Assembly: GCA_036743375.1 (NCBI GenBank)
Contig: DAINPP010000005.1
Span: 25,928 to 89,927, forward strand
Reading direction: 5' to 3'
Source of the DNA: DAINPP01 sp036743375
GTDB taxonomy: Bacteria; Thermotogota; Thermotogae; MWEM01
Length of the DNA: 64,000 nucleotides
Shown here: piece after piece, positions 54,887-62,904 of the stretch
How positions within the stretch are numbered: position 1 is the stretch's first letter
Layout: every line of letters begins with the position of its first letter
The notes under the pieces: generated by a model
The model's database searches: none
Told to the model about the DNA's origin: nothing
The model's input: only the letters and a program-made list of their open reading frames with translations
Position numbers and translations under genes: made by a program

Positions 54887-56602
54887 ATGAAAAACACTCT
54901 TTCTCTGAAATGGAAAATCACCATCTGGTGGGCGTTGACCGGTATCATTGCCTCTTTGTTACTGGGAATCGCCGTTATGCTGACGGTTCAGAAAAACATG
55001 CGGACACAACTCGGTGTCCGGGCCGTTGAGATAACCCGAACGGCTGCAGAAATGATCGACGGAGATGATTTTGAAACCCTTGTAAAAGCCGGAGAGGCCA
55101 TCGAAGAACTATATGAACCGATGCGACGGGAACTGAATCAGCTCTGGGAACTGACAGGGGCCTATTATCTGTATACGTTTATCAAACCGGATGCGGAAAC
55201 CATCGTCTATATCGTCGACGGGGCAGATGATTATGATGATTACGGTACCGAAGATTCGATGGATAATTATGATGACACCTTTTTTGCCGCACTCGAAGGC
55301 AGAGATATCGCGGAATCAAAGGAATACGATACCGATCTCGGTGTATTGCTGAGTGCCTATTCACCGATCAGAAATTCGGCCGGAAAGGTTGTCGGTGTCA
55401 TCGGCTGTGATTTTCCGGCGGAGAATATCAGTGAGATGTCCGGAAACATCATCTATATCATGATCTTTACGATGATCATCATTTCCGCTCTTGCCATCGC
55501 CTTCAGCTATTTATTCACGCGGTTCAGATTCGCCAACCCGGTCAGCAGACTGACAAAGACCATCGATGATCTGAAACAGGGAAACCTCAACGTCCAGTTC
55601 AATTCAAAAGGTGATACCGAGATTTCACTGTTGGATGCCCATTTAAATGAGATGACGACATCACTCAATACGATTTTCTCCACGATCTCTGAAACCTCGC
55701 TGAATGTCCAGAAATCGGCTGATTCCCTGTCGGATCTGTCTAAGCGAAGTTATAACGATGCCACCAAACTCTCTGAAAGAAGTGAAACGATCAATATAAA
55801 CCTTCAGAATTCCAGCGGTTCGATTACGTCGGTCAGTCGTGATATCATAGAGATTTCCAGCACCTCTCAGGGGTTTACGAAAAACACACAGGAATTGTCG
55901 GATAATATTGCCGAAACACGAAACGCGGTTTCAAGCGGTATCGACGAATTGGAAAATCAGAAGAAAAAGATGAAGGTTGTTGAAGACCAGCATGACCTTG
56001 CTACCACTATCGTTAAAAAGGTCGCGGAAAAATCGAACAGCGTTCAGGATATTCTCAGTACCATCGCTTCTATCGCCGAACAAACCAATCTGCTCGCTTT
56101 GAACGCGGCCATAGAGGCCGCCCGTGCCGGTGAAGCCGGTAGGGGATTTGCCGTTGTGGCCGATGAGATCAGAAAACTGGCGGAAGAGAGTAAAAACGCC
56201 TCAGCTAACATCTCTACCATTCTCAACGAGATCGATGACGGCACCAAAAAGGCCCGTGAAGCCGTCGGAAAATCCAGTGTGCTGTATAAAGATGTCATCA
56301 CCAATTCGGAAAGGGTAGAAAGTGGACTTCTGACCATTTCAGAATTAATCGGCAATATTGTGGAAAGGATAGAATCATTGGCCAATGCCGCGGAAAAACA
56401 GTCAGACCTTTCGGATCATATTGCGGAAAATATGAATCAATCCGCATCATCCGTCTCTATGATTTCAGAAGAGATGAAGATCATCAAGGAAAGTGCAAAA
56501 CTCGCCGCTGAAGATTCTGTCGTTCTAAAAGAGCGTTCCGGCTCACTGAACGAATTATCCCAAACACTTGAAAGGATTGTAGAAAGGATACGGCTGCGAT
56601 AG
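54887..56602 (+). CDS. Methyl-accepting chemotaxis protein 1
   Basis: A 571-residue transducer. Membrane span 1 is at about 12-35, the outer sensor at 36-185 (YYLYTFIKPDAETIVYIVDG; SPIRNSAGKVVGVIGCDFP, Cache-like) and span 2 at about 188-210. A HAMP domain follows (PVSRLTKTIDDLKQGNLNVQF). The signalling hairpin tip (IASIAEQTNLLALNAAIEAARAGEAGRGFAVVADEIRKLA) is complete. The ligand is unknown. It is monocistronic. Confidence 0.93.
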   Translation: MKNTLSLKWKITIWWALTGIIASLLLGIAVMLTVQKNMRTQLGVRAVEITRTAAEMIDGDDFETLVKAGEAIEELYEPMRRELNQLWELTGAYYLYTFIKPDAETIVYIVDGADDYDDYGTEDSMDNYDDTFFAALEGRDIAESKEYDTDLGVLLSAYSPIRNSAGKVVGVIGCDFPAENISEMSGNIIYIMIFTMIIISALAIAFSYLFTRFRFANPVSRLTKTIDDLKQGNLNVQFNSKGDTEISLLDAHLNEMTTSLNTIFSTISETSLNVQKSADSLSDLSKRSYNDATKLSERSETININLQNSSGSITSVSRDIIEISSTSQGFTKNTQELSDNIAETRNAVSSGIDELENQKKKMKVVEDQHDLATTIVKKVAEKSNSVQDILSTIASIAEQTNLLALNAAIEAARAGEAGRGFAVVADEIRKLAEESKNASANISTILNEIDDGTKKAREAVGKSSVLYKDVITNSERVESGLLTISELIGNIVERIESLANAAEKQSDLSDHIAENMNQSASSVSMISEEMKIIKESAKLAAEDSVVLKERSGSLNELSQTLERIVERIRLR

Positions 56603-56650
56603 GAAAAATCTTTTTAAATCTCGAGGGAAACGGAACATGTTTCTCCGGAG

Positions 56651-56690
56651 GAGTTTCAAGACATTCGCTTTGAAAATCGCATTGAAACTC
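56651..56690 (+). terminator. Inverted repeat after chemoreceptor 1
   Basis: GAGTTTCAA (56651-56659) is perfectly complementary to TTGAAACTC (56682-56690) over a 22-base loop. There is no strong T run, so it is a weak terminator or a regulatory stem between the two receptor genes. Confidence 0.4.
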
Positions 56691-56695
56691 TTAAT

Positions 56696-56725
56696 TTGAA
56701 ATTTCCTTATGTTTTGGTATATAAT
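56696..56725 (+). promoter_or_regulatory. Promoter for chemoreceptor 2
   Basis: TTGAAA (56696-56701), 18-base spacer, TATAAT (56720-56725). Confidence 0.6.
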
Positions 56726-56853
56726 ATGTTTATAGTATTGGAGTAAATATTTTATGTAAAACAGCTTCACGATATCTTCACAGTGAACAGGTTAATATAG
56801 TGAAGAAAGCTGTGAAGACTTTATCAGTTGTGCTTTTACCCATAAGGAAGGTG

Positions 56854-58935
56854 ATGATTATCTCTAAAAAATTTGCATTTAAATCGATCAGTACAAGGAT
56901 GATGATTTTATTCGGTGCTTCTATGTCAATACTCTTTGCGGTATTAACCCTTGTCGTTTATCTGATGCTCAATGTTGCATTAATAGACAGTAGTGTGAAC
57001 TACAATTCACAAATCACAAAGGCGAGATCAGAACAACTCGGCGATTTTCTGGATTCAAATATGACTCTGGTAAAAAGTGTCTCTGAAATTGATGTCCTTC
57101 AGGATTTAAGTTCTACCGAAGCTGCCGAACTAATAGCCGGGATCAGCGAAGTCCACAGTGATAATTTTGAAATGATGATGCTGGTCGGTAAGGATGGAAC
57201 AAGTTATTCCAGCAGTGGGGCGATGGGAGAAATGCCAGAAACGGTTTCTACCGAAGGTATGGGAAATAGTCCTACGGAAGATGCACCAACAATGGATATG
57301 ACTAATACGGAAACATATATACAAATAATACTTAACAGAAAAGATTCCCTGTTGGAAAATCCGATGACTTCTATGACTGGTGAAGGACAGGTAGTCGTTA
57401 TGGGACATGCGATAAAGAACAACAGTTCAACAACAATAGGTTATCTGACCGGGATGGTAAAACTCGATAAGATAGATGAAATTGTCTCGGGAATTAAAAT
57501 GGGGGAAACGGGATATGCCGTCTTGATTGATGGAGAAGGAAATATCATTTCTCATCCCGATGAAGACCTCATCATGCAGGCTAATGTTCTTGAAGGAACG
57601 GAGTTTGGGCTTGAGAATTTCGACAGTATAGCAGAAGACATGATAAACGGCAGGAATGGTACGGCAGAATTCACGGATATAGACGGGGAAGCAAAATATA
57701 TTTACTACAGTAAGGTACCCGGTACACCGAACTGGAGTTTTGCGGTCGTAATGGAAGCCCATGAGGTAACGGAATTAGGCGATTATCTGATCCGCATCAT
57801 CCTGATCATCGTCCTGATAAGTCTTGCCATCGTACTAACCCTGATCTTCTTCCTCTCAAGGGGGATCGCAAGACCTGTCAAGAACTTGAGTGAAAAGATC
57901 AAATTATTCGGGGCCGGGGATCTCACCGTGGAATTTGAAGCGAGGGGAAGAGATGAAATTGCGCAGATGACTCAGGATATGAAGGAAAGTGTGGCCTCGC
58001 TAAGAGCCTCTCTTTCAGCCATCAACAACGCAACCGAAGAGGTCAACACCTCGGCAAATACTCTATCTGAAATGGCCGTTGCGGGGAATCAGAATGCCGA
58101 TGAACTGATGCATCAGGCGGACAATGTAGATTCCCTGGTTCAGAATACCTCAGCCTCTATTCAGGAAGTCACATCCGGCGTACAGGAAGTTGCCGCAAGT
58201 GCACAGAACGTTTCAAGGGATTCCGAAGAACTGGCCGGCGAAGTCACCGAAGCCGAGCAAGCGGTTAAAAACGGTAAAAAGGGTCTTGAAAATCAGAAGA
58301 CACAGATGGAAATCGTTGGTGAACAGAACAGCAAGGCAGCCGAATTGGTTAAGAACGTCGCTGAGAAGGCGGCAAATGTCCAGCAGATCGTAAACACGAT
58401 TGCCTCTATCGCGGAACAGACCAATTTGCTCGCACTCAACGCAGCCATTGAGGCGGCAAGAGCGGGAGAAGCCGGTAAGGGATTTGCCGTTGTAGCCGAT
58501 GAGATCAGAAAGCTCGCTGAAGAGAGTAAACTGGCCTCAGCCAACATAGCACGTATCCTCAACGAGATTGATGAGGGGTCTTCTATGGCAAACACGGCCG
58601 TTGAGAAATCGAATGAGCTCTACGTCAGTGTTATTGAAGGCAGAAAGCAGATCTCGGAAGAATTTGACGTTATCCTAAACACGATAGATTCTATCACTTC
58701 AAAGGTTCAGTCCCTTTCAGGTGCCGCACAGGAACAGAGTGCCTCCTCCGAGGAGATGGCCTCGGCGATGGATGCCTCGGCGAAGTCGATGATGACGGTT
58801 TCTGAAGAAATCGACAGCATGGGAACAAATATCCGGGAAACGGCGGAATTTTCCAAGAATATCAACAGCACTTCGGAAGGATTGAAGACACTATCAGAAC
58901 AACTTCATAAAATGATCATGCAGTTTAAAGTCTGA
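56854..58935 (+). CDS. Methyl-accepting chemotaxis protein 2 (dCache sensor)
   Basis: About 693 residues. Span 1 is FGASMSILFAVLTLVVYLML. The large outer dCache-type sensor includes KMGETGYAVLIDGEGNIISHPDEDL and YIYYSKVPGTPNWSFAVVMEAHE. Span 2 is IRIILIIVLISLAIVLTLIFFLS. HAMP and the full signalling tip follow. The start at ATG 56854 is chosen because AAGGAAGG lies just upstream. The frame is open from 56800 via GTG, which would add a second hydrophobic stretch. Its signalling domain is close to that of receptor 1. Confidence 0.93.
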   Translation: MIISKKFAFKSISTRMMILFGASMSILFAVLTLVVYLMLNVALIDSSVNYNSQITKARSEQLGDFLDSNMTLVKSVSEIDVLQDLSSTEAAELIAGISEVHSDNFEMMMLVGKDGTSYSSSGAMGEMPETVSTEGMGNSPTEDAPTMDMTNTETYIQIILNRKDSLLENPMTSMTGEGQVVVMGHAIKNNSSTTIGYLTGMVKLDKIDEIVSGIKMGETGYAVLIDGEGNIISHPDEDLIMQANVLEGTEFGLENFDSIAEDMINGRNGTAEFTDIDGEAKYIYYSKVPGTPNWSFAVVMEAHEVTELGDYLIRIILIIVLISLAIVLTLIFFLSRGIARPVKNLSEKIKLFGAGDLTVEFEARGRDEIAQMTQDMKESVASLRASLSAINNATEEVNTSANTLSEMAVAGNQNADELMHQADNVDSLVQNTSASIQEVTSGVQEVAASAQNVSRDSEELAGEVTEAEQAVKNGKKGLENQKTQMEIVGEQNSKAAELVKNVAEKAANVQQIVNTIASIAEQTNLLALNAAIEAARAGEAGKGFAVVADEIRKLAEESKLASANIARILNEIDEGSSMANTAVEKSNELYVSVIEGRKQISEEFDVILNTIDSITSKVQSLSGAAQEQSASSEEMASAMDASAKSMMTVSEEIDSMGTNIRETAEFSKNINSTSEGLKTLSEQLHKMIMQFKV

Positions 58936-58955
58936 TTGATACAATACATACAGAT

Positions 58956-58988
58956 AAAGACCTTCACGATGTGGAGGTCTTTGTTTTT
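58956..58988 (+). terminator. Intrinsic terminator after chemoreceptor 2
   Basis: AAAGACCTtCaC and GTGGAGGTCTTT form a stem around a GAT loop, followed by GTTTTTT. Confidence 0.85.
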
Positions 58989-59023
58989 TCAGGTATAATC
59001 GGAAGAAGGAATTACGTGTATGA

Positions 59024-59085
59024 ATCGCCTCTTATCACATCGGGAAATGCCGTTGAAAAATCTGATTCATTAGGGATGAGGCGAT
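59024..59085 (+). promoter_or_regulatory. Inverted repeat in the dsdA leader
   Basis: ATCGCCTC (59024-59031) is complementary to GAGGCGAT (59078-59085) in the 130 bases before dsdA. A TATAAT at 58994-58999 has no good -35. It may be a structured leader or an operator pair; function unknown. Confidence 0.3.
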
Positions 59086-59129
59086 CATGCCAAGGATTGA
59101 AACCGTTGTTAAAACAAACGAGGTGAAAG

Positions 59130-60461
59130 ATGATCGCGGGAAAGACGTTGGATGAGTGGAAAAGGGAACTGCCGTTGATAGGACAAATGATACAATATGA
59201 AGAGCTGTTCTGGCAAAACAGCCGCTTTCTTTCGTTTGAATCGGAAAGAAAAAATATTTCTGTCACTTCAAAAGATATCGATGAAGCTGAAGCGAGGCTG
59301 AAGCGATTTGCCCCCTGTATCGTAAAATTATTCCCGGAAACGGAGCGGGAAAACGGCTTGATAGAATCTCCCCTGAGAGCTGTTCCTTCAATGAGACAAC
59401 ACCTGAACAGTCTGCTGAATACACAGATAGAAGGGAAACTCCTGCTCAAATGCGACAGCCATCTTCCGATATCCGGCTCGATAAAGGCGCGTGGTGGCAT
59501 ATACGAAGTGCTTAAACACGCTGAAGAGATAGCGATTGAAAGCGGATCACTCGCAAAAGACGATGATTATGCCATTCTGACAAGCGATCGCTTTCGTCAG
59601 CTCTTTTCAGAACACAAGCTCTCCGTTGGCTCGACAGGCAATCTCGGACTGAGTATCGGTATCATGGGAGCCCGGCTTGGGTTCAGGGTCACCGTCCACA
59701 TGTCCTCGGATGCCCGTCAATGGAAAAAAGACATGCTGAGGTCCAAGGGGGTTGAAGTCATCGAATACGATTCCGATTACAGCATAGCCGTTACGGAGGG
59801 AAGAAAACAGGCTGAAGCGGAACCGAACAATTATTTCGTGGACGATGAAAACTCCGTCAATCTCTTTCTCGGTTATGCCGTGGCGGGAAGAAGGGTACAG
59901 AAACAGCTGAACGAGATGAAGATTCCTGTGGATAAAGGCCATCCGCTCTTTGTCTACCTGCCTTGCGGTGTTGGAGGCGGTCCCGGCGGTGTGGCATTCG
60001 GGCTGAAGATGATATATGGCGATGACGTTCATGTCTTCTTCTCGGAACCAACCCATTCCCCCTGCATGCTGCTCGGGGTTCTCACCGGTAAACATGACAA
60101 ACTCTGTGTTCAGGACTTCGGCATTGACAACATCACCTGCGCAGATGGTCTCGCCGTCGGCAGACCTTCCTCTTTCATAGGAAAAACGCTGGAACATACC
60201 ATCAACGGCTTCTTCACCTGTTCGGATGAAACAATGTTCCGCTGTCTGAAGATACTTTGGGACAGCGAAGATATTCGACTGGAGCCTTCCGCCCTCGCGG
60301 GAATAGCTTCTGTTTTCAATTTTCACGATGGGAATAAAATAAAAGCGTATTGTTCACGGCAGGCGATCAACCCTGAAAACATCGCACATCTCTCCTGGGC
60401 AACCGGAGGAAATATGGTACCGGAAAGTGTTATGAAGGGATATTATGTGATAAACAGTTAA
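59130..60461 (+). CDS. dsdA: D-serine ammonia-lyase
   Basis: A 443-residue PLP enzyme converting D-serine to pyruvate and ammonia. The PLP lysine is K119 in LPISGSIKARGG. The phosphate-binding loop is VGSTGNLGLSIG, and VYLPCGVGGGPGGVAFG is the glycine loop. IARLEPSALAG-like IRLEPSALAGIAS and LSWATGGNMVPE complete the family. GAGGTG precedes ATG 59130. No DsdC regulator or D-serine permease adjoins. Confidence 0.93.
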   Translation: MIAGKTLDEWKRELPLIGQMIQYEELFWQNSRFLSFESERKNISVTSKDIDEAEARLKRFAPCIVKLFPETERENGLIESPLRAVPSMRQHLNSLLNTQIEGKLLLKCDSHLPISGSIKARGGIYEVLKHAEEIAIESGSLAKDDDYAILTSDRFRQLFSEHKLSVGSTGNLGLSIGIMGARLGFRVTVHMSSDARQWKKDMLRSKGVEVIEYDSDYSIAVTEGRKQAEAEPNNYFVDDENSVNLFLGYAVAGRRVQKQLNEMKIPVDKGHPLFVYLPCGVGGGPGGVAFGLKMIYGDDVHVFFSEPTHSPCMLLGVLTGKHDKLCVQDFGIDNITCADGLAVGRPSSFIGKTLEHTINGFFTCSDETMFRCLKILWDSEDIRLEPSALAGIASVFNFHDGNKIKAYCSRQAINPENIAHLSWATGGNMVPESVMKGYYVINS

Positions 60462-60874
60462 AATTGACAACCCGTTTGATTAAAGATTTAAAGGTTAAAA
60501 TTGTTTTTTGATTTTGAAAGCTATTCCCGTCAATATGTCTCCATTCTCCTCATTCCCTTTTTTAAAACTCCATTTTACCCTTGAACATACTCATAAACAC
60601 ATCACTTTATCATACCATCCGACCAAAAGCTTCGACGCGTTTTCCCATCCAACAATGATATTCCGACAAAAAACATTTAACCTTTCCTGCGAAAAGGTGA
60701 TTTTTGCAGTGTATAAGAATATATATAAAGGCGCATACAGCCATTCATCTTAAATCTTTTATTTTAAAATTGCTTATTGTGAACAATAGCCGTTAGACTC
60801 TAAAATTTGTATCTGTTTCAGAAAACAAAAAGCTAAGCGGTAAAGCAATATTCGAATCGCTTCGCGCTTCTCAG
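60462..60874. other. 413-base intergenic region between convergent genes
   Basis: A/T-rich in its first 350 bases. An 81-codon frame at 60508-60753 has no family features or ribosome site. The last 40 bases next to the SUMF1-type gene hold short GC-rich inverted segments (CGAA-GCGA-TTCG on the minus strand, near 60850-60862). I find no reverse transcriptase fragment, template repeat or RNA gene. Confidence 0.5.
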
Positions 60875-62875
60875 TTATTTGGTCCTCGCAATGCGGAAGC
60901 CCAGGCTGCTGCGACTGTCCGTCGGGCTGCCGCTGTACCGGTACGCAACACGACAGCCGACGGCATCGCTGTACCAGCCACCGCCACGGCCCACACGGCG
61001 CGAAGAACTCGCTGGACCAACAGGATTTTCGTGCTGCTCTTTTAAATAAGTCTCACCATACCAGTCGTGACACCATTCCCAGACATTCCCGCTCATATCG
61101 TACAGCCCCAATGCGTTGGGTTTCTTTTTCCCCACTTCCTGCGTGCTTTTAAAACCATGCAACCCGGAATTTTCGCTGTAGAATCCCACTTCATCCAAAT
61201 CGTTGCTTCCGGCATAGGTGAAGGTTTCTCCCCCTTTGTGTCCGCCTCTTGCGGCATATTCCCATTCGGATTCCGTCGGCAGGCGATAGCCTTTGACCCT
61301 TCGGATGTCAACGGTGATTTCTCCCTTTTCATTTAACAGATTCCCACTGCCGTCATACGCCTTAGGAAGTCCCGCCTTTTCGCTGAGCCAGTTGCAATAG
61401 GCGATGGCATCGTTCCAGCTGACGTTGATAACCGGTCGGTTATCCCTTGTCCAGTTCTCATTTGAAGGTTTGCTTCGGTTGGACTCTTCACAGAAACGGT
61501 CGTATTCTCTGAAGGTGGTTTCGTATTTTCCAATGTAGAAATCGTAAGTGAACAACACTTCGTGAACGGGTTTTCCATCAGACTGACCTGTTCCACCCAT
61601 CATGAACACGCCGGACTTCACCAACACCATATCCCCCGCCTTTTCATCCACATAGCCAAGACCCTGTGAAGAACCTGTATAGTCGAAAGGAGACTGATAA
61701 GGGCCAAAAAACGGATTACTGTTCTGTATATCCGTCAGCATCTCTTCGATCTTGCCGCGTTCTTTGTAATAGTCCAGCCATGAGAGATCCGTGTTGAATT
61801 TCAAACCGCTTAAATTCTCAAGGAGACTGAGAAATGAGAATTCTTCCGAATAAAATGGAATCTCTTCCTTATAACTGTTGTAGTATTCGCTTGTCTTGTC
61901 CAAATAGACTTTGTACGGTTCAAAGGACTCCATCATCTCATTTGCACGTACCATTGTAGAAAACAGGGATGAAAGATCTTTATCCAGTTTACCCAACAAG
62001 TCTTTTTCCAGACTTTTACCCAATGATTCCAGCTGTGAATTAATATCGCCGGATTCGGTCAGAGCAGCCATCAGATTCATTGAGGGGCGGTAAAATGTGA
62101 ATATACTGCAATGTCTGTTGATCATCTCAACACATCTTTCCATATCGTATACGCCACCCTGTGTTTCGACTGCTTTCAGATATTCCAGATCGCTGATCAG
62201 TTCTTTCATTTCAAATTCACAATATCTGAGGTTTAACTCCGCCATGCCTGTCAGATACGTCTTGGGATCCGTCATATGATTGACCGCTTCAAGACAGACA
62301 TCTTTTAAGGCATCCAACGCCAGACTTGCCGCAGTAACCGGTTCAATAACCGCATAAGATGCATTTAATGCGATTCCGGCGGCAAAGTCTCTCACCTTGG
62401 CTGCTGTATTCTGTATCTTTGTCGTGTTGATCTGTGTGTTGATGTTTTCAAGATAGGTATTGAAATGATCTGTTTCCATCTCACCAAAGTATATATCTAT
62501 CCATTTCACCATCTTTGCAAACTCACTCAGGAGCTGTTCATCCGTTATATTCTCCCCTTTTGATCCATACAGGACTTTCTTTCCGGCTACCTCACCATAA
62601 ATAAACTGTTTGTCGCCGTAGACAAACGTCTTTTTCGTCTCCGAATCAACCGGCATATACCCCTTGGAACTCTCCGGGAAATAAATCAGACTCACCTCAT
62701 CAACAGAAACGGTCTGTATTCCTCCAGCTGTTTCAACCTGAATATAATCCCTCGTTGAACTCAGCAAAGTCCCCTGTGTCATGTTCCCATCACGATACAT
62801 GAGTGTAATTTGAGCCCCAAAACTGTTTACTGCAATTAATACGATAATCAACACGAATAATAGAATTTTTTTCAT
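60875..62875 (-). CDS. Secreted SUMF1/C-lectin-fold protein, candidate diversity-generating retroelement target
   Basis: 666 residues. The signal peptide (MKKILLFVLIIVLIAVNSFGA) is followed by about 390 residues of largely helical unassigned sequence. The SUMF1/FGE-sulfatase domain is at about 414-666 (MVLVKSGVFMMGG; YRLPTESEWEYAARGG; LYDMSGNVWEWCHDWYGE). The tail RGGGWYSDAVGCRVAYRYSG...LGFRIA has one Cys where true formylglycine-generating enzymes have two, so it is unlikely to activate sulfatases. The tail DNA (60901-61020) is 68% G+C, and its loop codons are all NNC, as in retroelement variable proteins. ATG 62875 follows GGAGG; a longer frame to 62935 overlaps the upstream gene. It is co-transcribed with the transglutaminase-like gene. 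Confidence 0.82.
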   Translation of the reverse strand: MKKILLFVLIIVLIAVNSFGAQITLMYRDGNMTQGTLLSSTRDYIQVETAGGIQTVSVDEVSLIYFPESSKGYMPVDSETKKTFVYGDKQFIYGEVAGKKVLYGSKGENITDEQLLSEFAKMVKWIDIYFGEMETDHFNTYLENINTQINTTKIQNTAAKVRDFAAGIALNASYAVIEPVTAASLALDALKDVCLEAVNHMTDPKTYLTGMAELNLRYCEFEMKELISDLEYLKAVETQGGVYDMERCVEMINRHCSIFTFYRPSMNLMAALTESGDINSQLESLGKSLEKDLLGKLDKDLSSLFSTMVRANEMMESFEPYKVYLDKTSEYYNSYKEEIPFYSEEFSFLSLLENLSGLKFNTDLSWLDYYKERGKIEEMLTDIQNSNPFFGPYQSPFDYTGSSQGLGYVDEKAGDMVLVKSGVFMMGGTGQSDGKPVHEVLFTYDFYIGKYETTFREYDRFCEESNRSKPSNENWTRDNRPVINVSWNDAIAYCNWLSEKAGLPKAYDGSGNLLNEKGEITVDIRRVKGYRLPTESEWEYAARGGHKGGETFTYAGSNDLDEVGFYSENSGLHGFKSTQEVGKKKPNALGLYDMSGNVWEWCHDWYGETYLKEQHENPVGPASSSRRVGRGGGWYSDAVGCRVAYRYSGSPTDSRSSLGFRIARTK
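60893..61000 (-). repeat. Candidate DGR variable region (VR)
   Basis: Reading the minus strand after TGG at 60976, the loop codons are TAC AGC, GTC GGC, TAC, TAC AGC GGC AGC, GAC and AGC AGC: twelve NNC codons. They alternate with fixed codons for D-A, C-R-V-A, R, P-T, S-R and L-G-F-R. This is the pattern left by adenine-directed mutagenesis of AAC codons. The template repeat is not in the window. Confidence 0.55.
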
Positions 62876-62904
62876 CTTCCGCCTCCCTGATTTTTGATTG
62901 GTTC

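Noticed and set aside
60508..60753. 81-codon forward frame between dsdA and the SUMF1-type gene
   Set aside because: No ribosome site, no recognisable motif, and its composition looks like A/T-rich intergenic DNA.
60875..62875. Formylglycine-generating enzyme for sulfatases
   Set aside because: The SUMF1 fold is present, but the tail has a single Cys in the active region, the protein is exported and no sulfatase gene is near.
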